DNA of 64,000 nucleotides from MED-G16 sp964467915 (GTDB taxonomy: Bacteria > Bacteroidota > Bacteroidia > Cytophagales > MED-G16), in contig CAYXSW010000003.1 of the NCBI GenBank assembly GCA_964467915.1, positions 1 through 64,000 of the forward strand, written 5' to 3'. Shown here in pieces: positions 8,693 to 16,489 of this stretch (its first letter is position 1; every line of letters starts with the position of its first letter). The notes under the pieces were generated by a model. It searched no databases. It was given only the letters and a program-made list of their open reading frames with translations, and had not been told where the DNA came from. A program made the translations under genes and the position numbers.

Positions 8693-9251
8693 TATTTTTT
8701 AGTATATAATTAATTTCGCAAGCAATCATAAATGAAGTTTTATCATACTCTTCAGCCTCCCTATTAGAGTTATCGTATCTCTTTGGGTCTTTGTAAAATA
8801 ATTGGAGGTTAATTAGTGATCGGGGGTCAAAAGGACAAGTCTTTTCATAATTTGAGCATGTCATAATTGAGATAAACTGTTTTTTGTTGATGTCGGATAA
8901 TGTTTTAGAGAAAGGTATTATGGTTATATTTTCTATATTAATGGATGAGTTTCTATCAACTTTCACGCCCACTCTTTCCAAGGACTTATAAATTTGTTTG
9001 TGAACTTTGGTTTTAACAGCACCTGCAGATAAAAAAGTTATACTTTTCTTGTAAACCGATGAAAAATAATTTCCCCATATCTCACAATACTGACTTCTTC
9101 TTGAGTTGTGTGTGCACAAAAAAACAACCGTATTACATTCACCAATAAATTTATCAATTCCTCTCACAACATGGTCAAGTCTTTTTATTTGATTGCCAGA
9201 TGGATTGAAATTTTTTACCCGTCTAATAAAACTTTTGAAATTGGTGTTCAT
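8685..9251 (-). CDS. Low-molecular-weight phosphatase / arsenate reductase-like protein
   Basis: The phosphate-binding loop CTHNSRRS (Cys46 to Arg52, CX5R) follows a hydrophobic strand (TVVFL), as in low-molecular-weight tyrosine phosphatases and the related ArsC fold. The C-terminal part has CPFDPR and YKDPKRYD. These match the Bacteroidota subgroup of about 200 residues, whose members are variously called protein-tyrosine-phosphatase or arsenate reductase. Length 188 is normal. No ars genes are nearby, so arsenic detoxification is not supported by context. It is a single gene, convergent with DUF4199 and divergent from moxR. The substrate is unknown. Confidence 0.75.
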   Translation of the reverse strand: MNTNFKSFIRRVKNFNPSGNQIKRLDHVVRGIDKFIGECNTVVFLCTHNSRRSQYCEIWGNYFSSVYKKSITFLSAGAVKTKVHKQIYKSLERVGVKVDRNSSINIENITIIPFSKTLSDINKKQFISIMTCSNYEKTCPFDPRSLINLQLFYKDPKRYDNSNREAEEYDKTSFMIACEINYILKNIN

Positions 9252-9315
9252 AATATCAATATAATTTTAACAATTTTTAGCATCTTATTGATCCCTGATA
9301 AGATTATTTAATAGT

Positions 9316-9323
9316 TAAATTTG
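9316..9323 (+). promoter_or_regulatory. Bacteroidota -7 promoter element
   Basis: TAAATTTG fits TAnnTTTG and lies 15 bases before the moxR ATG at 9339. A possible in-frame TTG start at 9321 would fall inside the element, which argues for the ATG. Confidence 0.45.
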
Positions 9324-9338
9324 CTCAAAATTTTTTAT

Positions 9339-10301
9339 ATGAGTAAAAATTATTTAAAAGTACAAAATGTAGTAAGTGAAGTAAGTAAAGTTGTGGTTGG
9401 TCAAGATTATATGGTTAAGAGATTACTCATGGGTCTCTTCACACAGGGTCATGTCCTACTTGAGGGAGTTCCAGGTCTAGCCAAAACACTTACTGTCAAC
9501 ACCTTATCGGATGTTCTCAAGCTTGATTTTAAAAGAATACAATTTACACCAGATTTACTTCCATCTGATGTAATAGGAACAATGATTTATAATCAAAAGA
9601 AAGCCTCTTTTGAAGTAAAAAAAGGTCCAATTTTCTCCAATATAATTTTAGCTGATGAAATAAATAGATCTCCGGCAAAAGTGCAGTCTGCACTCTTAGA
9701 GTCCATGCAAGAAAGGCAAGTAACTATAGGTGACGACTCTTATAAACTTGACATACCATTTTTGGTCTTAGCCACACAAAACCCTATTGATCAAGAAGGA
9801 ACCTATCCTCTACCCGAAGCTCAGAGGGACAGGTTTATGATGAAGTTAAATATAAGTTATCCCTCTAAAGAGGAAGAATTAAAAATTATGCAGAGGATGG
9901 CTGATATGAATTTTAATAAATCTATTAAAACAATATTGAACAAAAAAGACATCCTGTCAATTCAGAATGAAATAAATAATGTTTCTATTTCTGAGTCAAT
10001 AGAAAAATACATTATTGAAATAGTAACCGCTACAAGGAACCCATCTTCGATCAAACTAGATGAATTAAAGAGTTTTATTTCCTTTGGAGCATCTCCAAGG
10101 GCAAGTATAAACCTCTCACTTGCAGCTAAGGCAAATGCGTTCTTAAGTAATAGAGATTACGTCATTCCGGATGATATCAAAGAAATTGCAAATGATGTGT
10201 TGAACCATAGGATTATATTAAACTATGAGGCGGAAGCTGAGGGTATTAAATCAGAGTATATTATAAAACAAATATTAGATAAGGTAGAAATTAATTCATA
10301 A
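9339..10301 (+). CDS. MoxR family AAA+ ATPase
   Basis: This 320-residue MoxR/RavA-type AAA+ chaperone-like ATPase has the P-loop EGVPGLAKT, the Walker B region LADEINRSPAKVQSALLE and the sensor region ATQNPIDQEGTYPLPEAQ. All are intact. The family helps assemble or activate protein complexes, usually together with a neighbouring DUF58/von Willebrand-domain gene. Here no such partner follows: the next gene is convergent and unrelated, so this copy is an orphan in the window. I chose the ATG at 9339 because a TTG at 9321 overlaps the promoter element. Confidence 0.9.
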   Translation: MSKNYLKVQNVVSEVSKVVVGQDYMVKRLLMGLFTQGHVLLEGVPGLAKTLTVNTLSDVLKLDFKRIQFTPDLLPSDVIGTMIYNQKKASFEVKKGPIFSNIILADEINRSPAKVQSALLESMQERQVTIGDDSYKLDIPFLVLATQNPIDQEGTYPLPEAQRDRFMMKLNISYPSKEEELKIMQRMADMNFNKSIKTILNKKDILSIQNEINNVSISESIEKYIIEIVTATRNPSSIKLDELKSFISFGASPRASINLSLAAKANAFLSNRDYVIPDDIKEIANDVLNHRIILNYEAEAEGIKSEYIIKQILDKVEINS

Positions 10302-10330
10302 TCAGAAAAGCAGCTGTTTTGGTTCCTTTT

Positions 10331-10834
10331 TTAGTTAGCTTCTTCATTTTTACTAGTTATTTTAAATAAAGTAAATCTCACCCCTACATTAGTAAAAGAC
10401 ATATCCTTATTAAATAATGATTGATTGATAAAAAAGTTAATAGGATAACTTGTTGGTTTAAACATAAGCATAACAAAAGGTTTTGTATGGGGTTTTTTTG
10501 CTAATTTCCAATCGTTTATGCTTACTCCAGCTCCTGTTGTTAAACGCTTACTCAGATTGTATCCCATAAAAATCATTCCTGAAGTTTTGAAGTTTTCTGG
10601 ATTAGTCATTAGGGTTACACCATAAACTATTCTTGGTTCATGATGTGATTTAGCTATACTCAGCCCAAGCATACCTATCTCATTTATAATTTTTGAAACT
10701 TTTAATTTTTTCTCTTTACAAACATTAGATAAAATTTTACTCCCTCCACAACAAAAATCAATACCATATTTATTTAAAATTGATGCTGTTCTAATATCTG
10801 CAGCTACTATGTCTGCAATTTGTTTTTCTTTCAT
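10331..10834 (-). CDS. ScdA_N (DUF542) domain fused to barrel-like C-terminus; probable deletion fusion
   Basis: The first ~50 residues match the ScdA_N/DUF542 domain found at the N-terminus of RIC/YtfE/ScdA di-iron proteins that repair nitrosatively damaged Fe-S clusters (IADIVAADIRTASIL, then YGIDFCCGG). The hemerythrin-like di-iron domain that should follow, with its His/Glu ligands, is absent. Instead, from about residue 60 the sequence looks like the last strands of an outer-membrane barrel (YGVTLMTNP, MIFMGYNLSKRLTTGAG, FTNVGVRFTLFKI). There is no signal peptide for export. Length 167 versus ~240 for RIC. I infer an in-frame deletion joining two genes; a short stand-alone ScdA_N protein is the alternative. 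An operator-like palindrome lies upstream. Confidence 0.6.
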   Translation of the reverse strand: MKEKQIADIVAADIRTASILNKYGIDFCCGGSKILSNVCKEKKLKVSKIINEIGMLGLSIAKSHHEPRIVYGVTLMTNPENFKTSGMIFMGYNLSKRLTTGAGVSINDWKLAKKPHTKPFVMLMFKPTSYPINFFINQSLFNKDMSFTNVGVRFTLFKITSKNEEAN

Positions 10835-10884
10835 TTTTTAATTAATCTATTAGACCAAAGTATTTGATTCTCACTATTTAAAAA

Positions 10885-10898
10885 ATGACAATTGTCAT
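10885..10898 (-). promoter_or_regulatory. Crp/Fnr-type operator-like palindrome
   Basis: ATGACAATTGTCAT is a perfect 14-base palindrome with 5-4-5 geometry (ATGAC-N4-GTCAT), the layout of Crp/Fnr-family sites. It lies 51 bases upstream of the ScdA_N gene. A near-match to the -7 element (TACTTTG, minus strand 10862-10856) would put its centre about 42 bases before transcription start, the usual class II activator position. RIC genes are commonly controlled by NO- or redox-sensing regulators of this family, so the context fits. No regulator gene is in view. Confidence 0.45.
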
Positions 10899-10908
10899 AT
10901 AGTTATTT

Positions 10909-10941
10909 GGTCCATGGTTCAAGTCCTGGACGGGACCACCA
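10909..10941 (+). tRNA. tRNA 3'-end remnant (T-arm to CCA), not a complete tRNA
   Basis: GGTTCAAGTCC followed by CGGGACCACCA resembles the T-arm, 3' acceptor strand, discriminator and encoded CCA of a tRNA. It has about one extra base between T-stem and acceptor. The expected 5' acceptor strand, D-arm and anticodon arm are not found upstream, so no functional tRNA can be built. A hairpin follows about 9 bases later. I read this as a degraded tRNA 3' end, such as an attachment-site duplicate or a deletion scar. Chance similarity is possible. Confidence 0.4.
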
Positions 10942-10967
10942 AAAAGAAACCTACTCAATTGAGTGGG
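10941..10967 (-). terminator. Rho-independent terminator for the minus-strand secreted-protein gene
   Basis: Bases 10950-10967 form a hairpin with a 7-bp stem and AATT loop (CCTACTC / GAGTGGG, one G-T pair). It lies 3 bases after the stop of the minus-strand gene at 10971. Read on the minus strand it is followed by TTTCTTTTT (10949-10941), a good U-tract. On the plus strand it is followed by AGTTTATTT, so it could also have ended the former tRNA transcript. Confidence 0.6.
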
Positions 10968-10970
10968 AGT

Positions 10971-11621
10971 TTATTTAATTGAGTTGTAAAAAAGCTTAGT
11001 TTCTTCTAGTTCCTCATACAATCTTTCTAATGCTGCTTTCAAACCTACTTTTTTTGATTCTTTGTTTTGATAAAATTTATAAAAGAGGCCAGAGTTCATT
11101 AAAAGATTATTTGGGTTATTTCTAATCAATCTGTTTTGTTTTTTATCTGTTTTTTTAATATTTAATTCTAATTCCTTAATGTAATCATTCAAAAACCTTC
11201 TCATTAGAATTTTTTTGAATGAATCTTGTAAGTTTTCAACAGAAGACTCTTCTGACAAAGCCTCTTTTTGGGCTACATACAAAAATGTTCTCTTGTTCTT
11301 TTTCTCAACTGACAATTTTAATGATAACCCAACACCTTTAGCCTTAATTACACTACTGAAAATTTTTTTTTCTTTTTCATAACTCCCAAGGTTTTTATAA
11401 AACTTTTCAAGTTCTTCTAATATTGTTTTTTTAGGAACCAGACTTGAAAAGTAGATTGATTCTAAGGAAGTCTCATTGAAAATATGGGTTGTTTTTTTAA
11501 ATGAAGAAAAAACATTACCAGGAATTTTATTACTTGCATTGTTTTGACAGTAAGCTATATTGCTATTAATTAAAATAATAATCAAAATAAAATATCTAAG
11601 TAAAGACATCATTAAATCCAT
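10971..11621 (-). CDS. Secreted hypothetical protein
   Basis: I do not recognise this 216-residue protein. An N-terminal hydrophobic segment (about residues 8-25, ending IAYCQ) indicates Sec export. The Tyr before the Cys makes a lipobox unlikely. The mature part is basic, rich in Lys, Leu and Glu, and probably helical in its second half (LQDSFKKILMRRFLNDYIKEL). Starts at residue 4 or 5 (MM) are also possible. It is a single gene with a good terminator just downstream, and divergent from the SDR gene. Its regular open frame and signal peptide support a real gene with unknown function. Confidence 0.65.
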   Translation of the reverse strand: MDLMMSLLRYFILIIILINSNIAYCQNNASNKIPGNVFSSFKKTTHIFNETSLESIYFSSLVPKKTILEELEKFYKNLGSYEKEKKIFSSVIKAKGVGLSLKLSVEKKNKRTFLYVAQKEALSEESSVENLQDSFKKILMRRFLNDYIKELELNIKKTDKKQNRLIRNNPNNLLMNSGLFYKFYQNKESKKVGLKAALERLYEELEETKLFYNSIK

Positions 11622-11651
11622 TAACTACGTATTAGAATTATTTGCAATAAT

Positions 11652-12563
11652 ATGAAATCTATTTTAATTACAGGCGGGACCGGACTAATTGGAAAAAAGC
11701 TAATTAATAAATTAAAGAAAAAACAATATAATATTTATGTCCTGACAAGAAGAGGTCCGTGTGTCCAAGATGGTGTGAACTACTTAGATTGGGACCCGGA
11801 AAATTCTATACTTGATCTAAAAGGCATAAATAATTTGTTCTCAATAATTCATCTGGCTGGAGAGTCTATTAACGGATCAAGGTGGACCAAATCTTACAAA
11901 AAAAAAATATTAGATAGCAGAATTGATACCACTAAACTCTTATTCCAAAAAATAAAAAGCTTAAAAGTAAGACCTAAGAATTTCATCTCAGCTTCTGCCG
12001 CTGGATATTACAGAGCAGATACACACTCAGCCCAAGAGGAGTCTGATCCACCAGGTAAAGGTTTCCTCTCGGGAGTAGTTAAGAAGTGGGAAGATGAAGT
12101 ATTAAAATTTAATAGCATAAATGTGAAGACAACAGTTTTGAGAATCGGGTTAGTTCTTTCGAAAGAAGGAGGTGTCCTCAAAAGCTTATACCCTATATTT
12201 AAATTATTTCTAGGAGTTCCCGTGGGTTCAGGAAAACAAATGATGAGTTGGATACACGAAGATGATATGATAGACATAATCATTAAGGGTGTTGAGGATA
12301 ATAAGTTTAAAGGAATTTTTAATTGTGTTGCCCCAGAAAAAGTTTCTAATCAAACATTTTCCAGAGTTCTTGCAAAATCATTGGGGAGGTTTAGATATCC
12401 TAAATTTGTTAAAGCTCCGTCATTTATAATTAAATTACTTTTTGGTGGACAATCGGTGTTAATTTTAAATGGCCTAAACGTATCTTCTAAAAAGATAATA
12501 AGCTCAAATTTTAAATTTAAATACCCAAAATTAATGCCAGCCTTGAAGTCGCTTTATAGTTAA
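11652..12563 (+). CDS. TIGR01777 family SDR epimerase (YfcH-like)
   Basis: This extended short-chain dehydrogenase-like protein of 303 residues has the dinucleotide-binding motif ITGGTGLIGKKL near residues 6-17. HLAGESI and SASAAGYY are typical of the TIGR01777/YfcH group, and a C-terminal DUF1731 region includes KAPSFIIKLLFGG. The family resembles nucleotide-sugar epimerases, but no substrate is established. uvrA starts 4 bases after the stop, so they are probably co-transcribed, although no functional link is evident. In this length class the protein looks complete. Confidence 0.88.
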   Translation: MKSILITGGTGLIGKKLINKLKKKQYNIYVLTRRGPCVQDGVNYLDWDPENSILDLKGINNLFSIIHLAGESINGSRWTKSYKKKILDSRIDTTKLLFQKIKSLKVRPKNFISASAAGYYRADTHSAQEESDPPGKGFLSGVVKKWEDEVLKFNSINVKTTVLRIGLVLSKEGGVLKSLYPIFKLFLGVPVGSGKQMMSWIHEDDMIDIIIKGVEDNKFKGIFNCVAPEKVSNQTFSRVLAKSLGRFRYPKFVKAPSFIIKLLFGGQSVLILNGLNVSSKKIISSNFKFKYPKLMPALKSLYS

Positions 12564-12567
12564 TGAA

Positions 12568-15381
12568 ATGAGAAATAAAATTGAAATTTTAGGGGCTAGA
12601 GAGAATAACTTAAAAAATGTAGATCTTACATTTGAGAAGAATAAGTTAGTAGTTATTACAGGAGTTTCTGGAAGTGGAAAAAGCTCATTAGCTTTCAATA
12701 CTATATACGCAGAGGGTCAGAGAAGGTACATGGAGAGTTTCTCAGCATATGCTAGATCGTTTATAGGAAATATAGAACGTCCTGATGTTGATAAGATAAA
12801 CGGCCTATCACCAGTTATTTCAATAGAACAGAAGACTACATCTAAAAACCCTAGGTCTACGGTTGGAACTTTAACTGAGATATATGATTTTTTGAGGTTG
12901 TTATACGCAAGAGCCTCTATAGCGTACTCATATTTATCAGGGAAAAAGATGGTTAGGCAGTCACTAGATCAAATTATTGAAAACATAAAAACAGATTATA
13001 AAGACAAGAAGGTTATAATTACTGCGCCAGTTGTAAAAGGAAGGAAGGGCCATTATAAAGAGTTATTTGTTCAAATAAGAAAAAAAGGTTTTGCTAATGT
13101 TCGTGTTGACGGAGAAATCATGGAGATTAAGAAAAACATGCAGTTGGATAGGTATGTTATCCATGATGTTGAAATAGTAGTAGATAAACTAACAATTGAT
13201 GATTATAATACGGGAAGGCTATCTAATTCTGTAGAGATTGCTATTAAGAGTGGAGACAAAACACTATATGTAATAGATGAGAACAACAACTCGAGGTTCT
13301 ATTCGAAGAGCCTTGTTGACCCTGATACTGGAATATCATACGAAGAACCTTCTCCTAATAGTTTTTCGTTTAATTCACCCTATGGCTGGTGTGATTCTTG
13401 TAAAGGACTTGGTGTAGAAGATAAAATTTTAAAAGAAAATATTATTGAAGATGATAACCTAAGTATTAGCCGTGGAGGCATACTGCCTCTCGGAGAATAC
13501 AGGGACATGTGGGTCTTTAAGAAAATTGAAGCCATATTAAAATCTAAAGGTTTAGACATATCTACCCCCATTAAAAACATTCCTGATGATATATTAGATG
13601 ATATTCTCTTCGGAAAAGATATAGAGGTTGCTGTCGAATCTACAAAGTATCCAGGGACTCTTTGGCACACAAAATATAATGGAGTGACTGGGTTTATCAG
13701 AAAGACATTAAAGTTTAGATCAGGCAAGATCAAAGATTTTATGGACGACTTTATAACTAAAACTAATTGCGGAGCTTGTTCAGGTAAGAGATTAAGAAAA
13801 GAATCTTTATATTTTAAAATTAATAACACATCAATTTCAGACTTGAATTCTATGGATATAAAAAAGCTGAGAAGATGGGTTGGCAATGTTTCTAAATCGC
13901 TTAATGATCAGCAGTTAATTATTGCAGAGCCAATACTAAAAGAGATTAACCAGAGACTTGACCTCATGTATAATTTAGGCTTGGAATATTTAAGTTTAGA
14001 TAGGCCACTTAGAACTTTGTCCGGGGGGGAGGCTCAAAGGATAAGGCTTGCTACCCAGATAGGAACAAAGTTAGTTGGTGTTCTCTACATATTAGATGAA
14101 CCTAGTATTGGACTTCATCAAAGAGATAATAAAAAATTAATTGATTCCTTAAAAGAACTTAGAGATTTAGGGAATACTGTTATAGTAGTAGAACATGACA
14201 GAGACATGATGGTTAATGCTGATAATATTATTGATGTTGGTCCGGGACCAGGATCAGAGGGGGGGGCTATTGTTGCCCATGGTAAACCGGATGCATTTTT
14301 AAAAAAGAAGTCTTTGACTTCCAGGTTTTTGAGGCGGGAACTGAATATTCCCATCCCCTCTGTAAGAAGAGAGGGAAATGGTAAAAAAATTGATCTAATT
14401 GGAGCTAGCGGAAACAATTTAGAAGAAGTGAACTGCTCCATACCATTAGGATGTATGGTCTGTATTACTGGAGTTTCTGGAAGTGGAAAATCATCATTAA
14501 TTCATGGTACATTATCTTCAATTATTAAGAAAGAATTATATAATTCAAGGAAATTATCTCTTCCATATGCTTCTGTACAAGGCCTTGAAAACATCAATAA
14601 ATTAATTGAAGTTGACCAGTCGCCAATAGGCAGGACCCCGAGATCTAACCCAGCAACCTATACAGGAGTTTTTACAGATATAAGGAACCTTTTTGCTTCA
14701 CTTACTGAATCAAAAATTCGTGGACTAAAACAAGGAGCTTTCTCGTTTAATGTAAAAGGTGGACGGTGTGAAACTTGTAGAGGAGCCGGAGTAAGATTAG
14801 TAGAAATGGATTTTTTACCAAACGTTTTTGTTAACTGTGAGTCTTGTTATGGAAAAAGATATAACAGAGATACTTTGGAGGTAAGGTTTAAAGGAAAGTC
14901 TATATCTGACGTTCTTGATATGACTGTTTCTAATGCGGTTAGTTTTTTTAAAAAACAACCTAAAATATCAAATAAGCTGAAGGCATTACATAACGTAGGC
15001 CTTGGATATATAAAATTAGGCCAACCCTCTACTATGTTATCTGGAGGAGAGGCTCAAAGGGTTAAGCTTGCCTCAGAGTTATATAAAAAAGATACAGGCA
15101 ACACATTATTTGTTTTAGACGAGCCCACTACTGGGTTACATTTTTCTGATATCCAAAATTTAATGATTGTTCTAAATCGGTTAGTTGAAAGAGGGAACAC
15201 TGTGCTAGTTATTGAACATAACATGGACATAATAAAATGTGCAGATTATATTATTGATCTTGGCCCTGAAGGTGGAGATAAAGGCGGAAAAATTATTGCT
15301 AAGGGAAAGCCAGAATTCCTAACTTCTCAACATATAAGCCAGACTGGAATCCATTTAAAAAAGGAACTAACTAATACATAA
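12568..15381 (+). CDS. uvrA: Excinuclease ABC subunit A
   Basis: UvrA is the damage-recognition ATPase of nucleotide excision repair and works with UvrB and UvrC (uvrC is at 23527-25308). Two ABC modules are seen: Walker A GVSGSGKSS at 32-40 and again near 635, and signatures LSGGEAQR near 484 and 824. Zinc-type pairs CDSC, CGAC, CETC and CESC are present. The CPxC pair that precedes the first zinc region in E. coli UvrA (CPICGYS) is replaced by DPDTGISY, so that module has lost two of its cysteines. Length 937 is normal. The 3' end overlaps the convergent hemW by 11 bases. Confidence 0.96.
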   Translation: MRNKIEILGARENNLKNVDLTFEKNKLVVITGVSGSGKSSLAFNTIYAEGQRRYMESFSAYARSFIGNIERPDVDKINGLSPVISIEQKTTSKNPRSTVGTLTEIYDFLRLLYARASIAYSYLSGKKMVRQSLDQIIENIKTDYKDKKVIITAPVVKGRKGHYKELFVQIRKKGFANVRVDGEIMEIKKNMQLDRYVIHDVEIVVDKLTIDDYNTGRLSNSVEIAIKSGDKTLYVIDENNNSRFYSKSLVDPDTGISYEEPSPNSFSFNSPYGWCDSCKGLGVEDKILKENIIEDDNLSISRGGILPLGEYRDMWVFKKIEAILKSKGLDISTPIKNIPDDILDDILFGKDIEVAVESTKYPGTLWHTKYNGVTGFIRKTLKFRSGKIKDFMDDFITKTNCGACSGKRLRKESLYFKINNTSISDLNSMDIKKLRRWVGNVSKSLNDQQLIIAEPILKEINQRLDLMYNLGLEYLSLDRPLRTLSGGEAQRIRLATQIGTKLVGVLYILDEPSIGLHQRDNKKLIDSLKELRDLGNTVIVVEHDRDMMVNADNIIDVGPGPGSEGGAIVAHGKPDAFLKKKSLTSRFLRRELNIPIPSVRREGNGKKIDLIGASGNNLEEVNCSIPLGCMVCITGVSGSGKSSLIHGTLSSIIKKELYNSRKLSLPYASVQGLENINKLIEVDQSPIGRTPRSNPATYTGVFTDIRNLFASLTESKIRGLKQGAFSFNVKGGRCETCRGAGVRLVEMDFLPNVFVNCESCYGKRYNRDTLEVRFKGKSISDVLDMTVSNAVSFFKKQPKISNKLKALHNVGLGYIKLGQPSTMLSGGEAQRVKLASELYKKDTGNTLFVLDEPTTGLHFSDIQNLMIVLNRLVERGNTVLVIEHNMDIIKCADYIIDLGPEGGDKGGKIIAKGKPEFLTSQHISQTGIHLKKELTNT

Positions 15382-16489
15382 TTTTTTCGGTTATATAATC
15401 AGCTATTTTTTTCCCTTTATCAGTTAATTTTAATTTCAATTTATTATATGAAATCATTTTTTGTTTTTTTAAAAAAAACAAAATCTTTTCTTTATCACTT
15501 AAAAAATCTTTTTCAAATCTTGTGTTTATTTCATTAATGTCTATGCCTGAGATAGTTCTTATTCTTGTTAATATAAACTCATTTATAATTTCCCTTTTAG
15601 TTAGCGTTTCTTCCTCATAAACTTTAAGATTATTATTAATATTTTCTATGTATTTTTTGTTGTCTTTTATGTTCCAGTACCTTCTTTTTTTATCATATGA
15701 GTGGGCACCTGGTCCAAAACCTAAATATTCTTTACTCTTCCAATAATTTGAGTTGTGTTGTGATTCATATTCTCTTTTTGAAAAATTTGATATTTCATAG
15801 TTAATATATCCCATGGATTTCATTTTTTTTAAAATAATATCATACTGATTTAAAACAATGTCCTCGTCTGGTAAAATTATTTTATGATCTTTTAGTAAGT
15901 TGTAAAAGACTGTTCTCTTCTCTACTGTCATATTATAAATTGAAACGTGAGGTGGGGCAATCTTTTTTATTATATCTAAATCTTTTTTAATACTTTCAAT
16001 GCCAGATTCTGGCGTGCCAAACATTAAATCAACAGAAAAATTTTTAAATGTTTTATTAATTTTTTCAATGGCATTGTGACTTTGCTTTGATGTGTGTATT
16101 CTGTTTAGCTTTTTTAAAATTTTATCGTTAAATGATTGGACGCCGAGACTTATTCTATTAAAACCAATTTGCTTCCATTTTTCTAATTTTTTTAAAGAAA
16201 TATCATCGGGATTTGCCTCAATTGTTACTTCACAATTGTTTTTGATATTGAATTTATCTTTGATTTTGGTAAAAATTTTATTTAGTAAATCCCCTTCAAT
16301 AATTGACGGTGTCCCTCCACCAAAATATATAGTAGAAACATCACTATATTTAAATTTTTTTTGATTGGCATCTATTTCATTTATAATTGAACTTATTAAT
16401 TCTGAATAATTACTTAATGTGCTGAAATGAAAATTACAATAATGACAAGCCCTTTTACAGAAGGGAATATGTACATAGATTCCTGGCAT
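15371..16489 (-). CDS. hemW: Radical SAM heme chaperone HemW
   Basis: The radical SAM cluster motif CX3CX2C is at Cys11, Cys15 and Cys18 and is followed by Asn-Phe. That is the HemW pattern, whereas true HemN oxidases have a fourth Cys (CX3CX2CXC). GGGTPS near residue 60, the EANP strand and a C-terminal HemW domain follow. Such proteins, often mislabelled coproporphyrinogen oxidase, bind heme and deliver it to respiratory enzymes. Length 372 is typical. The start MPGIYVHIPF is standard for the family. It overlaps uvrA at the 3' end and the divergent DUF4271 gene at the 5' end. Confidence 0.92.
   Translation of the reverse strand: MPGIYVHIPFCKRACHYCNFHFSTLSNYSELISSIINEIDANQKKFKYSDVSTIYFGGGTPSIIEGDLLNKIFTKIKDKFNIKNNCEVTIEANPDDISLKKLEKWKQIGFNRISLGVQSFNDKILKKLNRIHTSKQSHNAIEKINKTFKNFSVDLMFGTPESGIESIKKDLDIIKKIAPPHVSIYNMTVEKRTVFYNLLKDHKIILPDEDIVLNQYDIILKKMKSMGYINYEISNFSKREYESQHNSNYWKSKEYLGFGPGAHSYDKKRRYWNIKDNKKYIENINNNLKVYEEETLTKREIINEFILTRIRTISGIDINEINTRFEKDFLSDKEKILFFLKKQKMISYNKLKLKLTDKGKKIADYITEKIMY

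Noticed and set aside
10300..10330. CAGCTG palindrome in the gap between moxR and the ScdA_N gene
   Set aside because: The stem is short and weak, with A/T flanks only; not a convincing terminator.
13380..13886. Minus-strand 168-codon frame inside uvrA
   Set aside because: A complement of conserved uvrA sequence; composition and lack of motifs mark it as a shadow.
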